From positions 62,001 to 126,000 of the forward strand of contig JAPEHQ010000015.1 of assembly GCA_027405735.1 (NCBI GenBank): a DNA stretch of 64,000 bases. Direction: 5' to 3'. A program made the translations under genes and the position numbers. Within the stretch, counting starts at the first letter, position 1. Each line of letters starts with the position of its first letter. This document shows, piece after piece, positions 34,201 through 46,985 of this stretch. Source of the stretch: Mucor racemosus. Taxonomy: Eukaryota; Mucoromycota; Mucoromycetes; Mucorales; Mucoraceae. The notes beneath the pieces are model-generated. The model searched no databases, had not been told where the DNA came from, and saw only the letters and a list, made by a program, of their open reading frames with translations.

Positions 34201-35983
34201 CTAATAGTAGAAAACTCCATGCAAAATCGAAATAAAATTTAGGGTAAGACAGATTTAGTTGGCCCATGTTAACAATAAATTGTGCAAGTTTTGATGTAGT
34301 TGCAATGTAATTGGTGATAATTTCATCTTGATCGATGGGTGTAGTTGCATATGAAGATACAAATATGGTTCAAAGTGCTAATAATGCTACACCAATAGAA
34401 AAGTATCGAAAGAGGAGCGTCTATAATGGGATTTAGTAGCCTATCGGTGCCAATTTTAAACAGGTGATTTGAGTCTGATCGCCGGACCATGCAGAATATT
34501 GGATAGTGATATCTACTAGAGGCAAGTTTATTTTTGGTAATCGAAGAGTAAATATTATTTGTTAATAAAAATCTATAAATGTAACAAGATAACAACAAAT
34601 TAAAAAAATAAATAAATAAACAATCAGGAAAATTACGAAAAAAATGATGTTCGTGCATTGTGCGTTATGAATTATAGTGTCATGAATTTTTTATTTTTTT
34701 GGGATTAAGGCCTTCTAAGAGAAAGATGATCTGGTTTACGTGGTTTTTCACATTTTCCAGAAAAAGTAGGGAAAAATGGCAAATTTGGAGCATCGAAATC
34801 CAAAAAAGGCGATTTTGATATGTGTACATTCTCGTTCTATCTAATAATATGTAAAGGTTCATATCATAACCTGTTAAACTTAAGGCCGTAAAGCGGCAGG
34901 TATAATAACAAGACAGAACAGTCAGGTAGAAACCTTCCAAAAAAATTGGCAGTTTGAAAACTGATAGTATTATCATTAGTATTATTGTTAACAGCTTTTC
35001 GTATCTTTTATAAAAGCTAAATCAAACCTATACAATGCTGTAGGTAAAAAGCATTTTTCCTGGATACACCAAACTTAAATATGCAACAGTATTAATTATT
35101 GAAAACAACTTGTGGAAGGGGAAGGCTTCCTGTACATTGGTTGTTAAATAAATAATATTTATTAATTGTAGCATTTCTAAGACGTTTATACATTTGAAGG
35201 AGAGAGGAATCTTTTCCAATTTCTGCAACACAGGCTTCAATACTGTTTGACAAGATCCTCTCAACTGAGCAATAACAACAGTGGATGTCTTTCGTTTAAA
35301 GGCTAAACACGCCATAAATCGATTACAAGAAAGACCAAATTCACAGTAATAGGGTGGCAGATGATATATACCATATCTAAAAAGCAAAATATCATCAACC
35401 CTTTGTATCAAACTCCAAACAGAATCAAAATAAATACCATCATTACTTAAGAGCACTTGCAGAAAACCTGGATGATGTACAAGGTTTAGAAATCAACTTT
35501 AAAATATGTAATCGCAACCAAAAAGGAATTAACAAATAGGCCATTTCTAAATGAATATAGGATAAATTAACCAAAGGATTGATATTTGCAGTAATGCAGT
35601 ATTAAAATGTAAAATACATTTGTAGACCTAGAGGGAGACCCAATAAACCAGTAGTAGGTACGCACGCTTCGATAAAAGTATTATATATTTACCTTGGTAT
35701 CATTTAATGCCCTAAAGCTTTGACCTAAGTCTTTTTTATGATGCACCTCACACCTGCTACGCTACTCCTGCAGTCTAAAGACAAGGGAAGCACTCCCAAA
35801 TGTCAACTACAGTTTCACTAAGGGCGTACCCTGAAGGTATACTACACTTAAATACCTGACAGACAAATTAACGATTCCTACGTTGCCCAGCTCGTTCTAA
35901 AGAATAAAAACGAGCATTTTTCTTGTTGTTGTCTGGAATTTTAAGGACATTTGTGACACCATCTGCTTTCGTGATTCTGTTGC
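31291..35983. other. Long spacer without a recognised gene
   Basis: Contains scattered protein-like pieces, none continuous. Near 32230-32640 a reading that shifts frame gives QKYRIELTASGYEVLEE, suggesting an old pseudogene of unknown family. A poly-C run lies at 32927-32937 and a (CA)n run at 34087-34107. Two longer minus-strand frames lie at 34680-34976 and 35028-35456. No repeat family from elsewhere in the window was recognised here. Confidence 0.4.
35028..35456 (-). CDS. Unidentified ORF, possibly a gene fragment
   Basis: 142 codons, with normal amino-acid composition and conserved-looking blocks (DGIYFDSVWSLIQRVDDILL, YYCEFGLSCNRFMACLAF). It lacks signal peptide or known motif. There is no promoter or partner exon I can point to. 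It may be an exon of a degenerate repeat-borne gene. Confidence 0.3.
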   Translation of the reverse strand: MLLSNDGIYFDSVWSLIQRVDDILLFRYGIYHLPPYYCEFGLSCNRFMACLAFKRKTSTVVIAQLRGSCQTVLKPVLQKLEKIPLSFKCINVLEMLQLINIIYLTTNVQEAFPFHKLFSIINTVAYLSLVYPGKMLFTYSIV

Positions 35984-36058
35984 ATGAAATGCGTTTTCGC
36001 GTTTTTTTTTATTTTTTTATTTTTTATTTTTTATTTTTTTGCTGAACTACTTAACGTT

Positions 36059-37880
36059 ATGAATCCTCGCATCTCCAGTGAAAGCATTCAGTTAGTAGAG
36101 AAATATCTAAAGTATTCTTCAAGTGCTACATTCAATCATTTTGTAGCGAAAGAAAAAGACAATATCACCAACGTATCAAAGTATATTCATGCTCAAAATG
36201 CTTTTAATCTAATGATATATTGGGTCAATGCATATAATGAAGCAACATCATATAGGAGACCAACAGCAAAACTACAATCATTACCAAAGACGGGAGCACC
36301 CACCACATTCAAGTCAATTTTCAATACCAGTACCGCTTTGGCTGAAGGTAGTGATAAACTCAAAAACAATGCAATTCTTGCCGTATGTTTTATCAGTAAC
36401 AATAAGAATTGAACAAGAGTAAAAGGTGAAGTTTTCAATATACAATATGAGGATATATGTAATAGACGGCAATCTCGGGTAATACAATGATAATATGGGT
36501 ACAGCCAAGACTGAGGTTATGGAAGCAGATATCGGTAATTCCATATATAGATTCTGATATAACACCGTAGGCGATTTTGGTAACGAAGCAAGAAGATTAA
36601 TTACAACCTCCTCTTCCTTCAACAAAGACATAACTGACAAACATAATGAAACTGAACAAAAGGAAAACGATGATATTGACCAAGAAGCTGATGTAGAGGA
36701 TTTAGAGAGCGATGATATTGATCAAGATGACGATGTAGAGAATCTAGAAAATGATGTACTTGAAAGAACAAAAGAACGAATTTTGCAGCACAAAATATTT
36801 CCCAGAGTCAAGGTTTCCGGTGCAATGGCTCTTTCTGAAATCTTATTAAACAAGGCGGCAGAATTAATTAGTTTGATGGATACCAATGCTAATCAATTGG
36901 TGTTTATAAAATTGTGCTTATCCAAGACGATCAATCTGTTGAATCATGATCATGTTGAAATTTACCGACAAATATTATCTGATACCTTGTACAATGATAT
37001 CGTTGACTCTGCTCGTGCTGCCAAATCAATTTTAAAACCAACTGAAAATCAATTCATTACTAACCTATTCGCTAAGCTGCTCGAGTTCCAATTTGATTGT
37101 GATTGCAAGAGAGTTACAATTCTCCTAGATGACATGAAATCAGCCGAAAAAGACAAAGAAAGTGATAATTACAAAGTATTACGCATTGTTAGTTCTCTGG
37201 TCGAAAACTTCAAGATTTGGAAGAGAGAAGAAGACAGCCAGTTATCATTATCTGAAATGACTTACGTACGCAAATTAGCAAATTTACTAGATATCTTGCT
37301 TGAAGATGATGATGTTGATATATACGATGGTGAATTGATTTCAGAGGTATCACAGCATATGGGAATTTTAAGAGGAGAACAAGATGATGGGAGAAAGATC
37401 GATATTATGGCCAAATCAAGATATAATAATGTACGTTTAGAGCTCTGCTCTATTGAATTCAAGGTACAAGGTGCCGATGATACTACCTTTATGCGCCAAC
37501 AATCAAAAAACATTCGAACCAACATTTGTATTCTCAACGAAATCAACAATATTACAAAGAAGTCAAAATCAATCTTACATATGGATTGGAAAGGTAGAAA
37601 AGATTACTTGGTATTACTCCACCAGCATAATGATATTGTGATTTGTCAATATGTTGATACATTATATATACCAAAAAAATTGATCTAGCTTGATAGTTTT
37701 AAGAAGACGCTGGAAAAGCTTTGCATGTAGAAGGACAAAATCATAAAATTGAATAATGAATCAAAATTAGCCGCACATTTAGAGGAAAACAAGTATATCG
37801 TTGCTGAAATAGGTTCACCCCATGTTGTTACAAGGAGCCCACTACGATCGCCCTCACAAAGCCCTCTGATAATACCTTTC
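36059..37880 (+). pseudogene. Broken copy of a large unknown family with PD-(D/E)XK-like motif
   Basis: An N-terminal frame (36059-36412, MNPRISSESIQLVEKYLKYS) is followed, after stops and frame changes, by an acidic linker and a clean frame from about 36560 to 37688. The main part contains GRKIDIM, then about 14 residues on LELCSIEFK, the D...ExK arrangement of restriction-endonuclease-like folds. It is followed by QQSKNIRTNICILNEI and a HMDWKGRKDYLV block. Past the TAG at 37686 the same frame continues sensibly (LDSFKKTLEKL, then a second TAG, then HLEENKYIVAEIG) to about 37880. I infer a dead copy of a family I recall as expanded in Mucorales. The nuclease fold is an inference from motif spacing only. 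Confidence 0.55.
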
Positions 37881-37940
37881 TCTACCCCAACAAAGAAAAG
37901 AAGATGAAAAGTAATGGAAGATTCATAATCGTTTATGTTT

Positions 37941-38201
37941 TTAATTATTCATTATCACGGGACGATTCTCTTGGTATACATCTTGACAAAATCTATTAAA
38001 AGACATTGTAGTGTGTTTATCTAATAAACTAGCAATCATCTCGGTTTTAGCAGCAGCATAATAACTGTGCTGGTTATTAAGATTTATTATATTTTCTCGA
38101 GTTGCTATTCCTAAAATGTTGAGGGTATATTTAAATTGATTGGAATCAAAATTCATATTGGCCCAGCTAATTTGAATATATTTTGGTCCTTGTTGTAGCA
38201 T
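37941..38201 (-). CDS. Unidentified minus-strand ORF, possible terminal exon
   Basis: 86 codons (NMNFDSNQFKYTLNILGIAT, ENIINLNNQHSYY, SFNRFCQDVY) with natural composition. Open upstream frame overlaps suggest an eroded gene rather than a complete one. No family is assigned. It lies tail-to-tail with the PD-(D/E)XK-like relic. Confidence 0.3.
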   Translation of the reverse strand: MLQQGPKYIQISWANMNFDSNQFKYTLNILGIATRENIINLNNQHSYYAAAKTEMIASLLDKHTTMSFNRFCQDVYQENRPVIMNN

Positions 38202-38657
38202 AATGTAAAATGTGTGCTATTTTGTGCAACAATTGATTGAATTGATAGTAAAAATACTAGAAATTTGCTTTGGCATTTATTGTCCAGGGAAAATAGTATT
38301 GAAAGAAAGAAAAAAATAAATTGGGTTTTATTTAAATACAATCATTATCATGTTAATTACAATGTTTCCTCTGGCTTATGCTCAACAATTTTCAGCATTT
38401 TATTTCACTGCCGATATTGTAGCATTTAGCCATATTTAGTTTTTCTCAAAAGTGAAAAAAATCAGGCCATTTTTTTCAATGATATTTTTTTTTTACTAAA
38501 ACACTGGGTTTAAAGGGTACTTTTAACCTGTAATATGGGGCAAAAAATATATAGATGGAGGGGGGTGGAGAAGAGAAAAAGAGTTGTATTTCCTTCCTTC
38601 CTTCCTTCCTTCTTCTTTTCCTTTTTTTTTTCTTCTTCTTTAATAAACATTGAAAAT

Positions 38658-41600
38658 ATGGAGGCATTTGCACCACTCCCAGTAGATTTATTTGCTGATT
38701 CAAGCAACATGTTGGACGATGATCCTTCAAATTATTTTTCTTTATCACAGTTTGATTTAGAATTACAACAACAAGCCCAAGCAGCTTTACTTCAACAAGA
38801 TTCTTGGCAAGATTTTGATAAATACTTGCCAATTGACAATCAATTGTTCTTAAACAACACCACAAGAAATGAACAGGCTGAACCAATATTCAATCAAAGC
38901 AATGCTATCAGCAGCTTTAACCAACAAGATCCTTCTTTATTATATGAGCCTTTAGCTGGATTATTACCTCCTCAGTCTAATCAAAATCCAACTACGAAAC
39001 CGCCAGCATATGATAATATTCAACAATGGGATAATAACAATGGAAATTCTATTAATATCAAGCAGGAATATTCTAGTCCAGAATCTTTACCTTACTCTCC
39101 TCCTTCTTCAAATCAACAGCAAAATATGGCTACTTCTTCGACGACAACATCAACAGATATGCCTGTGTTTCAAAATCAAAATTCTTCTTCCACTACTTCT
39201 CCCATGACCGAGAACAAAGAATCTCCAAAGAACTCAACCCTTACAACACCTGCTATCGATTTTATGAATTGGTCTTCACCCTCAACCTCTACTCCATTAG
39301 ACTCTTCTCAAGGTATTGTATAATCTAAAACCAATGTAAAAATGGAAATGAAAAAAAAAAAACTTTTTTAATCTTAACCAATTACATATCTTTTTCATCT
39401 TGTTTTAGCTAAAGTCCCAATCCAACGTTTGAAATCCAATAGCATTATCAATAATGCTGTCAACGCTGCTTTAAATAATACACAACCTCCTGTTGGCCGT
39501 CAACATAAGAAAACAGCTCATAATGCTATTGAACGTCGTTATCGTAACAACATTAATGATCGCATTGCTGAATTAAAGAATGCTGTACCCGCTCTCTTGT
39601 ATGCAAAAGTCAAAGATAATCGTACAGCCGGTACTGGTGGTAAAAGAAGAAATGCCGGTGAAGATGATGATGATGAAGGTGAAGACGGCGAAGAATTTCT
39701 TGATGGTGTAGCAGTTGCAACAAAATTAAATAAAGCAACCATTCTCAGAAAAGCAACTGAATACATTAACCATTTGAAAAAGCAAGGTGATGATGTTCGT
39801 CGTGAAAATCAAGCACTTCAACATATTTTAACTCAACTTCCCGGTGGTCAAGACATTTTACAACGCTATCATATACAAAAGCAACAAAGAGAGAAAGAAA
39901 TCCAACAACAACAACTAATGGAACGTGAAGTTCAAAAGCAACAAGATCAGCAACGTAAAGCTGCAAATAGAAAAAGAGCAAGACATAATAATGCTCAACA
40001 GCAACAGCAACAACAACAACAACAGCAACATCATCATAACCATCATCATGAAGCTTCTGATGAATACGAGTCTTCTTCAAGTTCTCCTGGTTCACTTGAT
40101 CCTGTCACTCCACCTGCAATGGCAAATAGAGTTTTCATGGCCTTGTTCATGTGTATTACTTTCTTTTCTACCTCCCCTTTAACTACAGGTCCAAGCTCTT
40201 CTGACCAATATCAAAATCATCATCATACTTCAAGAGCAAATGTTGCTGGTACTGGTACTGGTACTGGTACTGGTACTGGTACTGGTACTGATACAGTATC
40301 TCAAAATATGGGCAACGCAAATGCATCTCCTGAATCTTTCCTTGGCTCCTTGTTTAAATTTGATGACACATGGTAAAAATAACAATCCTACTAGATTTGA
40401 TGGCTTTGTATTAACTATATTTCTTATAGGTCTTCTTTACGCACAATTGTATTCATTATATGTATCATTCAACTCTTTTTCCCTTATATCAAGTCTATGC
40501 TCATTGGTTCATCTCTTAAATTGAAGCGTGTCAATAGATCTAAACGTAGTATAACCACATCTCCCCGCAGAGATGTGCTTAATAACACAGCGACACCTGG
40601 TGAACTTAAATGTAAACAAATTTATGCAATTCTCGATAAATCAATTCGTTTCGGACAACAAGCTGGAGATGAAGATGTTCCTACAAGTATTTTGGCAACC
40701 ATTGTTCCCCTTATGAAAGAATCTGCTCGTGTATTTTCTCACCATATCCTTGGTTATGATATTATGTATGGTGATAATGAAGATAATACTCCTGAAGAAG
40801 AATGGGGTCAAGTTTGCAAATGGATCAAATTAAATGAAACCAAATGTATTGGAGGCGCTTCTTACTCTTCTCGTATATCCATGCTTTATTCTTGCTTCCG
40901 CGTGATAAATTTAGTTGACGCACTTGATGAAGATCGCCATGAACATGTCAATCAAACACATGCTCGTGCTTATGCAACTGCTGCTATGCAAATGTCAATT
41001 ATCATCCCAAAACGTTCTATTGCTGAGAAATTATCCAATTATTTTTGGCTACATGCTGTTAGTAATACTAAAATGCATACTGAAGATGATGGTGAAGATG
41101 ACGAAAATAATGTCGAAGAAAGTAATTTATGGATGCAATCACTTGCTTGGATGGACCCTTATCAAGAACACGATTGTATTCAAGACATGCGTAAAACACG
41201 TGCTTGGTCTGAAACGATGGAAATCATTCAAAACCAAACTTCCCTTGGTTTATCTGTTGCTGACTCTGCATCATCAGATTCTCGCTTGAGTATCTCTTAT
41301 ACTGCTCCTGTCGTTGTTCCTGTCGCTATTCTGTCTACTCTTCATTTACTCGATAGTCTTCGTATTCAATTTGATCGCTTAATTAGTACAATTGCTTCTC
41401 GTGATGACTCTTTTGATGAAACTCTTGAAACTGCTTTTCTCGATATAATGTTACTTACTGAACCCAGTACTACTTCTCGGAAAGAAGAAGATGGTTCTGC
41501 TACTACTAATGATCAGCAAAGATTGGCTCATTGGCTTGCTGCTATTGGTGCTACTGCTGAAGCATTATGGAAAAATAATGTTGAACAAGCAGAGAAATGG

Positions 41601-42296
41601 CTGCCTACATTGATTCAACGTGTACCTCGTTCTATGACTTGTAAAGCTTCTAATGTTTCTCAAAAGGCTATTCTTAATCAATTGGATGAATTGATTAAAA
41701 AGGCCATGATTCATGTCATTGTTGGCGCCATTTTACTCAAAAGTACAGATAATGAAAAGCAAAAGCAAGGCCTTGTTGAACTCGAGAATGCTGAAGTTTT
41801 ACGCATTGCTATTCGTAAACTTCAGAGCAAAATCAAATTAAACACTAACCAAGCAAATGATGAAAATGAATGCGACCTGGAATCTACTGTGATGGCACTA
41901 GCTGAATTTGTCGTGTCTTTTATTGGTCTCGAATCTTGGATCAATGCAATGAAGCTAGAAGTCTCTACAGAGAAGGAAATCTTAATAGACGAAGAGGTGC
42001 GTGAAAGTACATTAAATTTGCGTAGAATGATTCGTTTCCCCTCCTTGCAACAAGCTGTTAGCGATAACCAATCCATTGTGGATCGTTTAAGTCGTCTTGG
42101 TCGTTTCATTGCCCATCATCCTGGAGATGCTGACTCTGCATGTGATTTATCCGATGAAGAAGAAGACCAAGATTGTGATAACGATAATGAGCAAGATCAA
42201 GATGAGGTACCTGACGTTGATAAAAATCAAAACACCCACCTCTTCATGATAAAAAGATCTGATAAGGCTCAATTGATTCTTCGTGGTTTAGCTTAA
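38658..42296 (+). CDS. SREBP-type membrane-bound bHLH transcription factor (Sre1/SREBP homologue)
   Basis: Three exons, 38658-39312, 39409-40372 and 40430-42296, give 1161 residues. The N-terminus is an acidic, Q/N/S-rich activation region. The bHLH (about 250-340) carries HNAIERRYRNNINDRIAELK, whose tyrosine (about 263) replaces the usual arginine and marks SREBPs. The loop is enlarged by an acidic insert (GEDDDDEGEDGEEF). A Q/H-rich linker follows, then TM1 (about 459-475), a short lumenal loop with (GT)n, and TM2 (SLRTIVFIICIIQLFFPLYI, about 542-564). The ~600-residue C-terminal domain would bind a SCAP-like partner. SREBPs are released from ER/Golgi membranes by proteolysis under low sterol or oxygen. 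I start at 38658. The in-frame ATG at 38535 lies in a pyrimidine-rich likely 5' UTR. Confidence 0.94.
40240..40290 (+). repeat. Hexanucleotide (GGTACT)n coding minisatellite
   Basis: About seven units encode a (Gly-Thr)n run in the predicted lumenal loop of the SREBP homologue. Length changes by whole units keep frame. Confidence 0.9.
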
Positions 42297-43215
42297 ATAA
42301 TTTCATTCAATTTCTCATAACTCTACCCCCCCCCCTCTCCCTCCCCCGACTCCTTCATACCATCTTTTCCAAATTGCACAAACAAAAAAAAAATCTATTA
42401 TTTTGTTATTCGTTTTTCAATTTTTATTATACATATATATTTTAGTTGCTTCAAACAATTTTTTCTCTTTTATTTATTTTATCATTTCATTTCTTTTCAA
42501 TAAAACTCAAGTATCAGCTGTATGATGATTAATCGTTTCTCCGATTTTATTAGTTTTTAAAGCTTGCTTTATGCTCGCTCGAATTGCGTTAGAAATTGTT
42601 TGTTGCTGTAAAACTCAAAATTACATATATTAAAAAATATTTAAGTGTATATATACCTCTAATTTTTTTATATACAAATACTAAATACATATTGTCCTAA
42701 TTCTTTTTAATATGTAATTTGTTTTTGGAGAGATGTGTCTTTGAGTATTAAACAGATATTGGATTATCACTAAACTGAATTTATGATATTTATTTGCTTG
42801 TATATATAATTATTTCAACCAATATCATCTTTTTAAAGGTAGACGTACTGTAGAACATATTTCACTACAACTTTGACTATACTACATAAAGAAGATGTTC
42901 ACTTATTAATTTCGGTCGTTTCCATTGCCAAATATGCTGATTTCGGCTAATTTCACGCTATTTCTAACTTGAAATGGTCTGCTAAGCCGCAAACCTCACT
43001 TCAAAAAGGGCGAGGGTTATTCCTACAATTTAATTAGCAAATTAATGGATACTAAAACTTTAAATTTGTATACTTTTGCAGCTGTAGTATGTATTTTGGA
43101 AATTTCAGCCTATTTGAATCAATATTCATTTATTTATTTCGAGCATTTTCTCAGTTGACTAGTTTTCTTCAAGTAGAAGAAGGCAGATTTTTTGTTGAAA
43201 ATTGTGCTTTAGTTA
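42297..43215. other. 3' flank of the SREBP gene and spacer
   Basis: A C-run (42327-42335) and CT-rich stretch, then A/T-rich sequence with AATAAA at about 42500, a plausible poly(A) signal. No gene seen after it. Confidence 0.45.
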
Positions 43216-43735
43216 TGTAGTAAAAAGGAGTATATTTTATATAAACAAAAGCTTAAAAAGAGATACTGTTGAAATAGTTCTTTATTAAATTATGGATAAT
43301 CTACAATCAAATGCTATTTCTTCTACTTCTCTATTCATATTATTTGGTTATTGATATTTATCTGGCAGTTGTTCTGTCGACTGTCAGTTATTCCGCAATT
43401 TTGAATATATTGTTGGGTTGTTGAGTTTTTGATTTACTTGATCAAAGAATGGCTTTTAATTGATTTTGACAATTTCAATTGTCAATCATGCGTGCAGAAC
43501 AGCCCTTGCTTGTTCTATTTGATTCGCATGAAATTTTTAGGTTTTTTTTATTTATATGTAATACTACAACACATTATGAATTTCCTTGATATACTGTATT
43601 TGATACATTAGTATACCCTTAGTCATTTACGGTTTATATTATTCATAATCCCTTGTTTGAATTACATGGCATGATTTCAAATGAGGAGATGGCTTTTAAT
43701 TTATTATTTGGGGAAATACTTGCAGTGGAATTACA
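43216..43735 (-). mobile_element. Solo LTR family A, reverse orientation
   Basis: In reverse complement it follows the 60947-61443 copy through taataaattaaaagccatct, ttgaaatcatgccatg, acccaacaatatattcaaa, ataatatgaatagagaagta and tttaataaagaact. Ends are TG at 43216 and CA near 43735. Flanks (AGTTA and TACTA) do not match, so ends or duplication have decayed. Confidence 0.72.
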
Positions 43736-43984
43736 TACTAAAAACGCTTGATAAAATAAAACAACCTAAATTTCAAGTGTCGCTCATAAAATATGATGCC
43801 ACTTGAAATGTGAACAACGATAATAAACAAATGCTTCAATTGAACACAATAACAAACGCATGCTAAAAATATGAAATACCCTTTTTGAACCATACATGTC
43901 GTGTAGATGATAGCACCCTTGATCACGGCGCAATCAATTACACAAATGACATATATATCAAAACAGGATTCTATCCAAATCAAT

Positions 43985-44460
43985 AATGATAATAAACAAA
44001 GATATCAATTTAGTCAACTACTCATCTATATCGTAGTTGCACTATCAATATAAATAAGATTCAAGCATATAAAAACTACCCCTTAAAAATCAAGGTTACA
44101 TAAAATAGATATAACAGAAATAAACAAAAACAACCATTTCCCAAAAGGTCGATATTGTCACACTTGACATACAATCCCTTATGGTCAATGCTCTATACAA
44201 TTTACCCCTTAAAATATCAAATCAATAACAATGTACTCAAAACTGGAAGATTACTAAATATACATCCATTCAAGTCTGATGGTATCCAAGTTCTCCAAAT
44301 CACTATAAATACCCTCATACTTTTCAATTATTTTAACTCTTCAGAAATCTTTTGTAATAAAAACTTTAGCTGATTATAATTGTATTTCTACTGCTTTTAT
44401 TTTTATATTTTTTTTATTTTAGTAAATAACATCGTAATTTACTGCAATACTATCCAGTTC
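43985..44460 (+). repeat. Probable LTR relic
   Basis: Has the order seen in the other LTRs here: TATA-like ctataaatacc (44304), then AATAAAAAC (44356) and a tataattgtatttctactgc end like those of families C and J. No exact ends or duplications found. Confidence 0.4.
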
Positions 44461-44639
44461 AACACAAGTCCTTCAAAAATAGCTGTTAACTAATGAAATC
44501 AAGATACGTTATTCGTATATTCACTGCGCATTACGTATAACTTCGAAATTCAATTATGAAGCGTTCTTTGATTTTATAACAATTATCAAAGAATATCTGA
44601 AACAATTCATGCAAAATAATTTAAACAATTGTGCGCCTT

Positions 44640-44830
44640 CCATTTCTCCTGTTATATCAGAATCTATATATGGCATTACCGATGTTTATTTTCATAGTCT
44701 CAGTCCTGGGTGTACCCACATCATCATTGTATTACCCGATATTGCCGTCTATTACATATATCCTCACATTGTATATTGAATAAACCACACCTTTTACTCT
44801 TGTTCAATTCGTATTGTTATTGATAAAACA
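44640..44830 (-). repeat. Second copy of a segment of the PD-(D/E)XK-like relic
   Basis: Reverse complement matches 36388-36570 at high identity, including gaattgaacaagagtaaaag and ggatatatgtaatagacggc. Either both derive from the same coding family, or a short repeat inserted into it. Confidence 0.65.
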
Positions 44831-44909
44831 TCTCCATTTCGACAGCAACTCGGAGAGGTTGAACCTTTGAAACTTTATTATAGATTAACGCTAGATGTAT
44901 CATCTATCA

Positions 44910-45130
44910 TTGCAATGAGAGCTCATTTGGACCTATATTCGTTGAGAACTAATAATCTTACTGATCTTAGTAGGCATAATTGGGGATGTTGTTGTCGAGC
45001 TCAGTTTATACTAGTAAATTTGACTGAAAAACCCAGCTCGACACCAATGCTAACGTAAATATCAATAGCAGGTAATCAACTTGTTTTTCAAACTTACTGA
45101 ATGTACAATGACTCATGGAAGCTAACATCT
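44910..45130 (-). repeat. Repeat R1 with a complete hairpin element
   Basis: Reverse of R1 at 13260-13360 and 58510-58620 (caggtaatcaacttg, gaatgtacaatgactcatgg). A hairpin element at about 44987-45053 interrupts it. Its outer arms (gttgtcgagc and gctcgacacc) pair perfectly and its inner arms (ctcagt and actga) pair differently from the 21.5 kb copy. Confidence 0.65.
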
Positions 45131-45503
45131 AAAATACTTCTTGTAGTACCTATTCATAGTACTAATGTCCATGTAGAGTGGCAGCTCCTTTGGACCGAGC
45201 AAATATAAAGTTTGTATTTTTAATTGTTTTCAATAAAAGTGCGCAGTAAGCTATTAGGCGAATTTTGGTGATGTTTTTCTCGAACCACAATAGGTTATCA
45301 AAGTTATCCTTTGAGATTATCGAGCTAATGATGTATACCTACCCTCATGTAAATTTGGAAAATATTAGAATCAAAATTCGTTGAGCTAGGAGGGTTTTGT
45401 TATCGATTCCTTACGGTTGTAAAAAGTAGGTTTCAGATGGTTTTTAAATGGATTTCGAGCGTTTTCGCCCAATATTGAGTCGAATTACATGTAATTCTCA
45501 AAT
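45131..45503. other. Spacer, repeat-like, no gene
   Basis: No frame of note and no second copy recognised in the window. It lies between R1 and a solo LTR, so is probably element-derived. Confidence 0.3.
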
Positions 45504-45508
45504 AAGAT

Positions 45509-45859
45509 TGTTGCATCCACAGATCTGGGTGCATTCCTTGGTTAAGATTACGACACAGTTTGATATGTTAAGTTCTACATTGCTGTGTATTATGTTATGA
45601 AGCTCCGTGTATGCAGGAATATGGAACTAGTGTGTTTCACCTAGATTTTTTGATTGGATATATGTATATATATAAATAGACTCATTTAAACAGGTCATAT
45701 AATTAGAGAATGTGAATATAAAAGAAGATGGTTCGATCTTATAATAAAGTTCTTTAGTTTTAGTGTGCTCTTTCATTTTATAACAGTTTTCCTTTATTTA
45801 TATTAAATGATTTAGTACATATTTTAGCTTTGAGATTAATATAATCTCCTGGCGTAACA
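45509..45859 (+). mobile_element. Solo LTR family I, intact copy
   Basis: 351 bp, TGTTGCATCCAC to GGCGTAACA, with perfect duplication AAGAT (45504-45508 and 45860-45864). TATA-like tatataaatagac and AATAAAG are in order. It is the uninterrupted partner of 15011-16031 and shows the empty site for element J. Confidence 0.9.
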
Positions 45860-46009
45860 AAGATGTAGTTTTACTCTATAGACCATTGATATCTCTCGGA
45901 GAATAGAAATATTAATGCCAAAATATATAAGTGTATTGGCCAGGCATTGACCAAAATAATTGGCTAAGACTCACCTAAAATTGATTATAAAAAATTGAGC
46001 ACCTAAATA

Positions 46010-46985
46010 GAGATATTAAATTTTTGTGTCCACAAGATAGATCCAACTCAGAGGTACTTCGCATTTTTTGTTTCAGCAAAAAATATTAATTTTTTGTCGA
46101 GATAATCAAAATAATAGTTCATATCACAGCTTAAACCCTACAGTAACGGGATTCCAAAATTGATTTAAAAAATGAACGAAAAATTATTCGAAAAACAAAA
46201 TCGTTTAAATGCACGTCAACAGCAAAGTAAGTCGACTTAGTGTGCTAAATAAATTTTGTACAGTTTTGGATTCTGTATCGATCTAAATAAAATTGGAATA
46301 AATGTTTCATATTAAATTTTGTTTAAAATGTGGTTAAAAAGGTAGAGGTTTTTTAAATATATACCTCATTTTTTATAGACATGTTTCAAATATAAGTAAT
46401 AAAGATGGTGCACAAAAAAATCATCTATCGACTAAGCTATTACTGAACCTTCCAGCTTCATTTTTCGTAGAGAAAACAAGGTTTTTGTCTAAAACAATTT
46501 TCAAATTCAAAATTTGGGATGAGGGTATACAGGGGAAAAATTGAAGCTAAAAGCGAGGAGGGTATTTCTTTGTACACATTTTGAGGATACAGTATCTCCA
46601 CGAAAAATCAATATTTTGAAAAAAACTAAATTGGGTCTAATAGAGCTCAACACGGTCGATGATATGAAGGTAAAAAAAAAAAAAAAATACTACTCAATTT
46701 AATAAGTATTTTGAAATCCACTTCAAAAATGTCAAAAAAATGTAAATAAAAAGTGTCCAGGATTTTTTTATACTGAAATATGTTATAGAGCACTTTAAAA
46801 AAAGTAAGTTTTACTATTAAAAGCTGTTGTATAGCTTAATTTTTTGGGAATATGAACGCTCAAACATTTTAATTTTACCAGTGAAATACTTGTAAAATCT
46901 GAAACATTAGTACTGAAAAGTTAATACCAACCCCAAAAAATAGGATATTTCTGGATAATTGTTTTTGAATTAAAGTTGAACATCT
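46010..46985 (-). repeat. Dispersed repeat block R2, copy 3
   Basis: Reverse complement of 10640-11560 and 20690-21640. It keeps the region around the pre-insertion site of the 69-bp hairpin (cagcttaaaccctac, 46127-46141), showing the uninterrupted state. Confidence 0.78.

Noticed and set aside
38535..38657. Upstream in-frame ATG extending the SREBP homologue by 41 codons
   Set aside because: The extension encodes a run of Phe/Ser from a pyrimidine tract (cttccttcc...) typical of a 5' UTR; the ATG at 38658 starts the normal acidic N-terminus.
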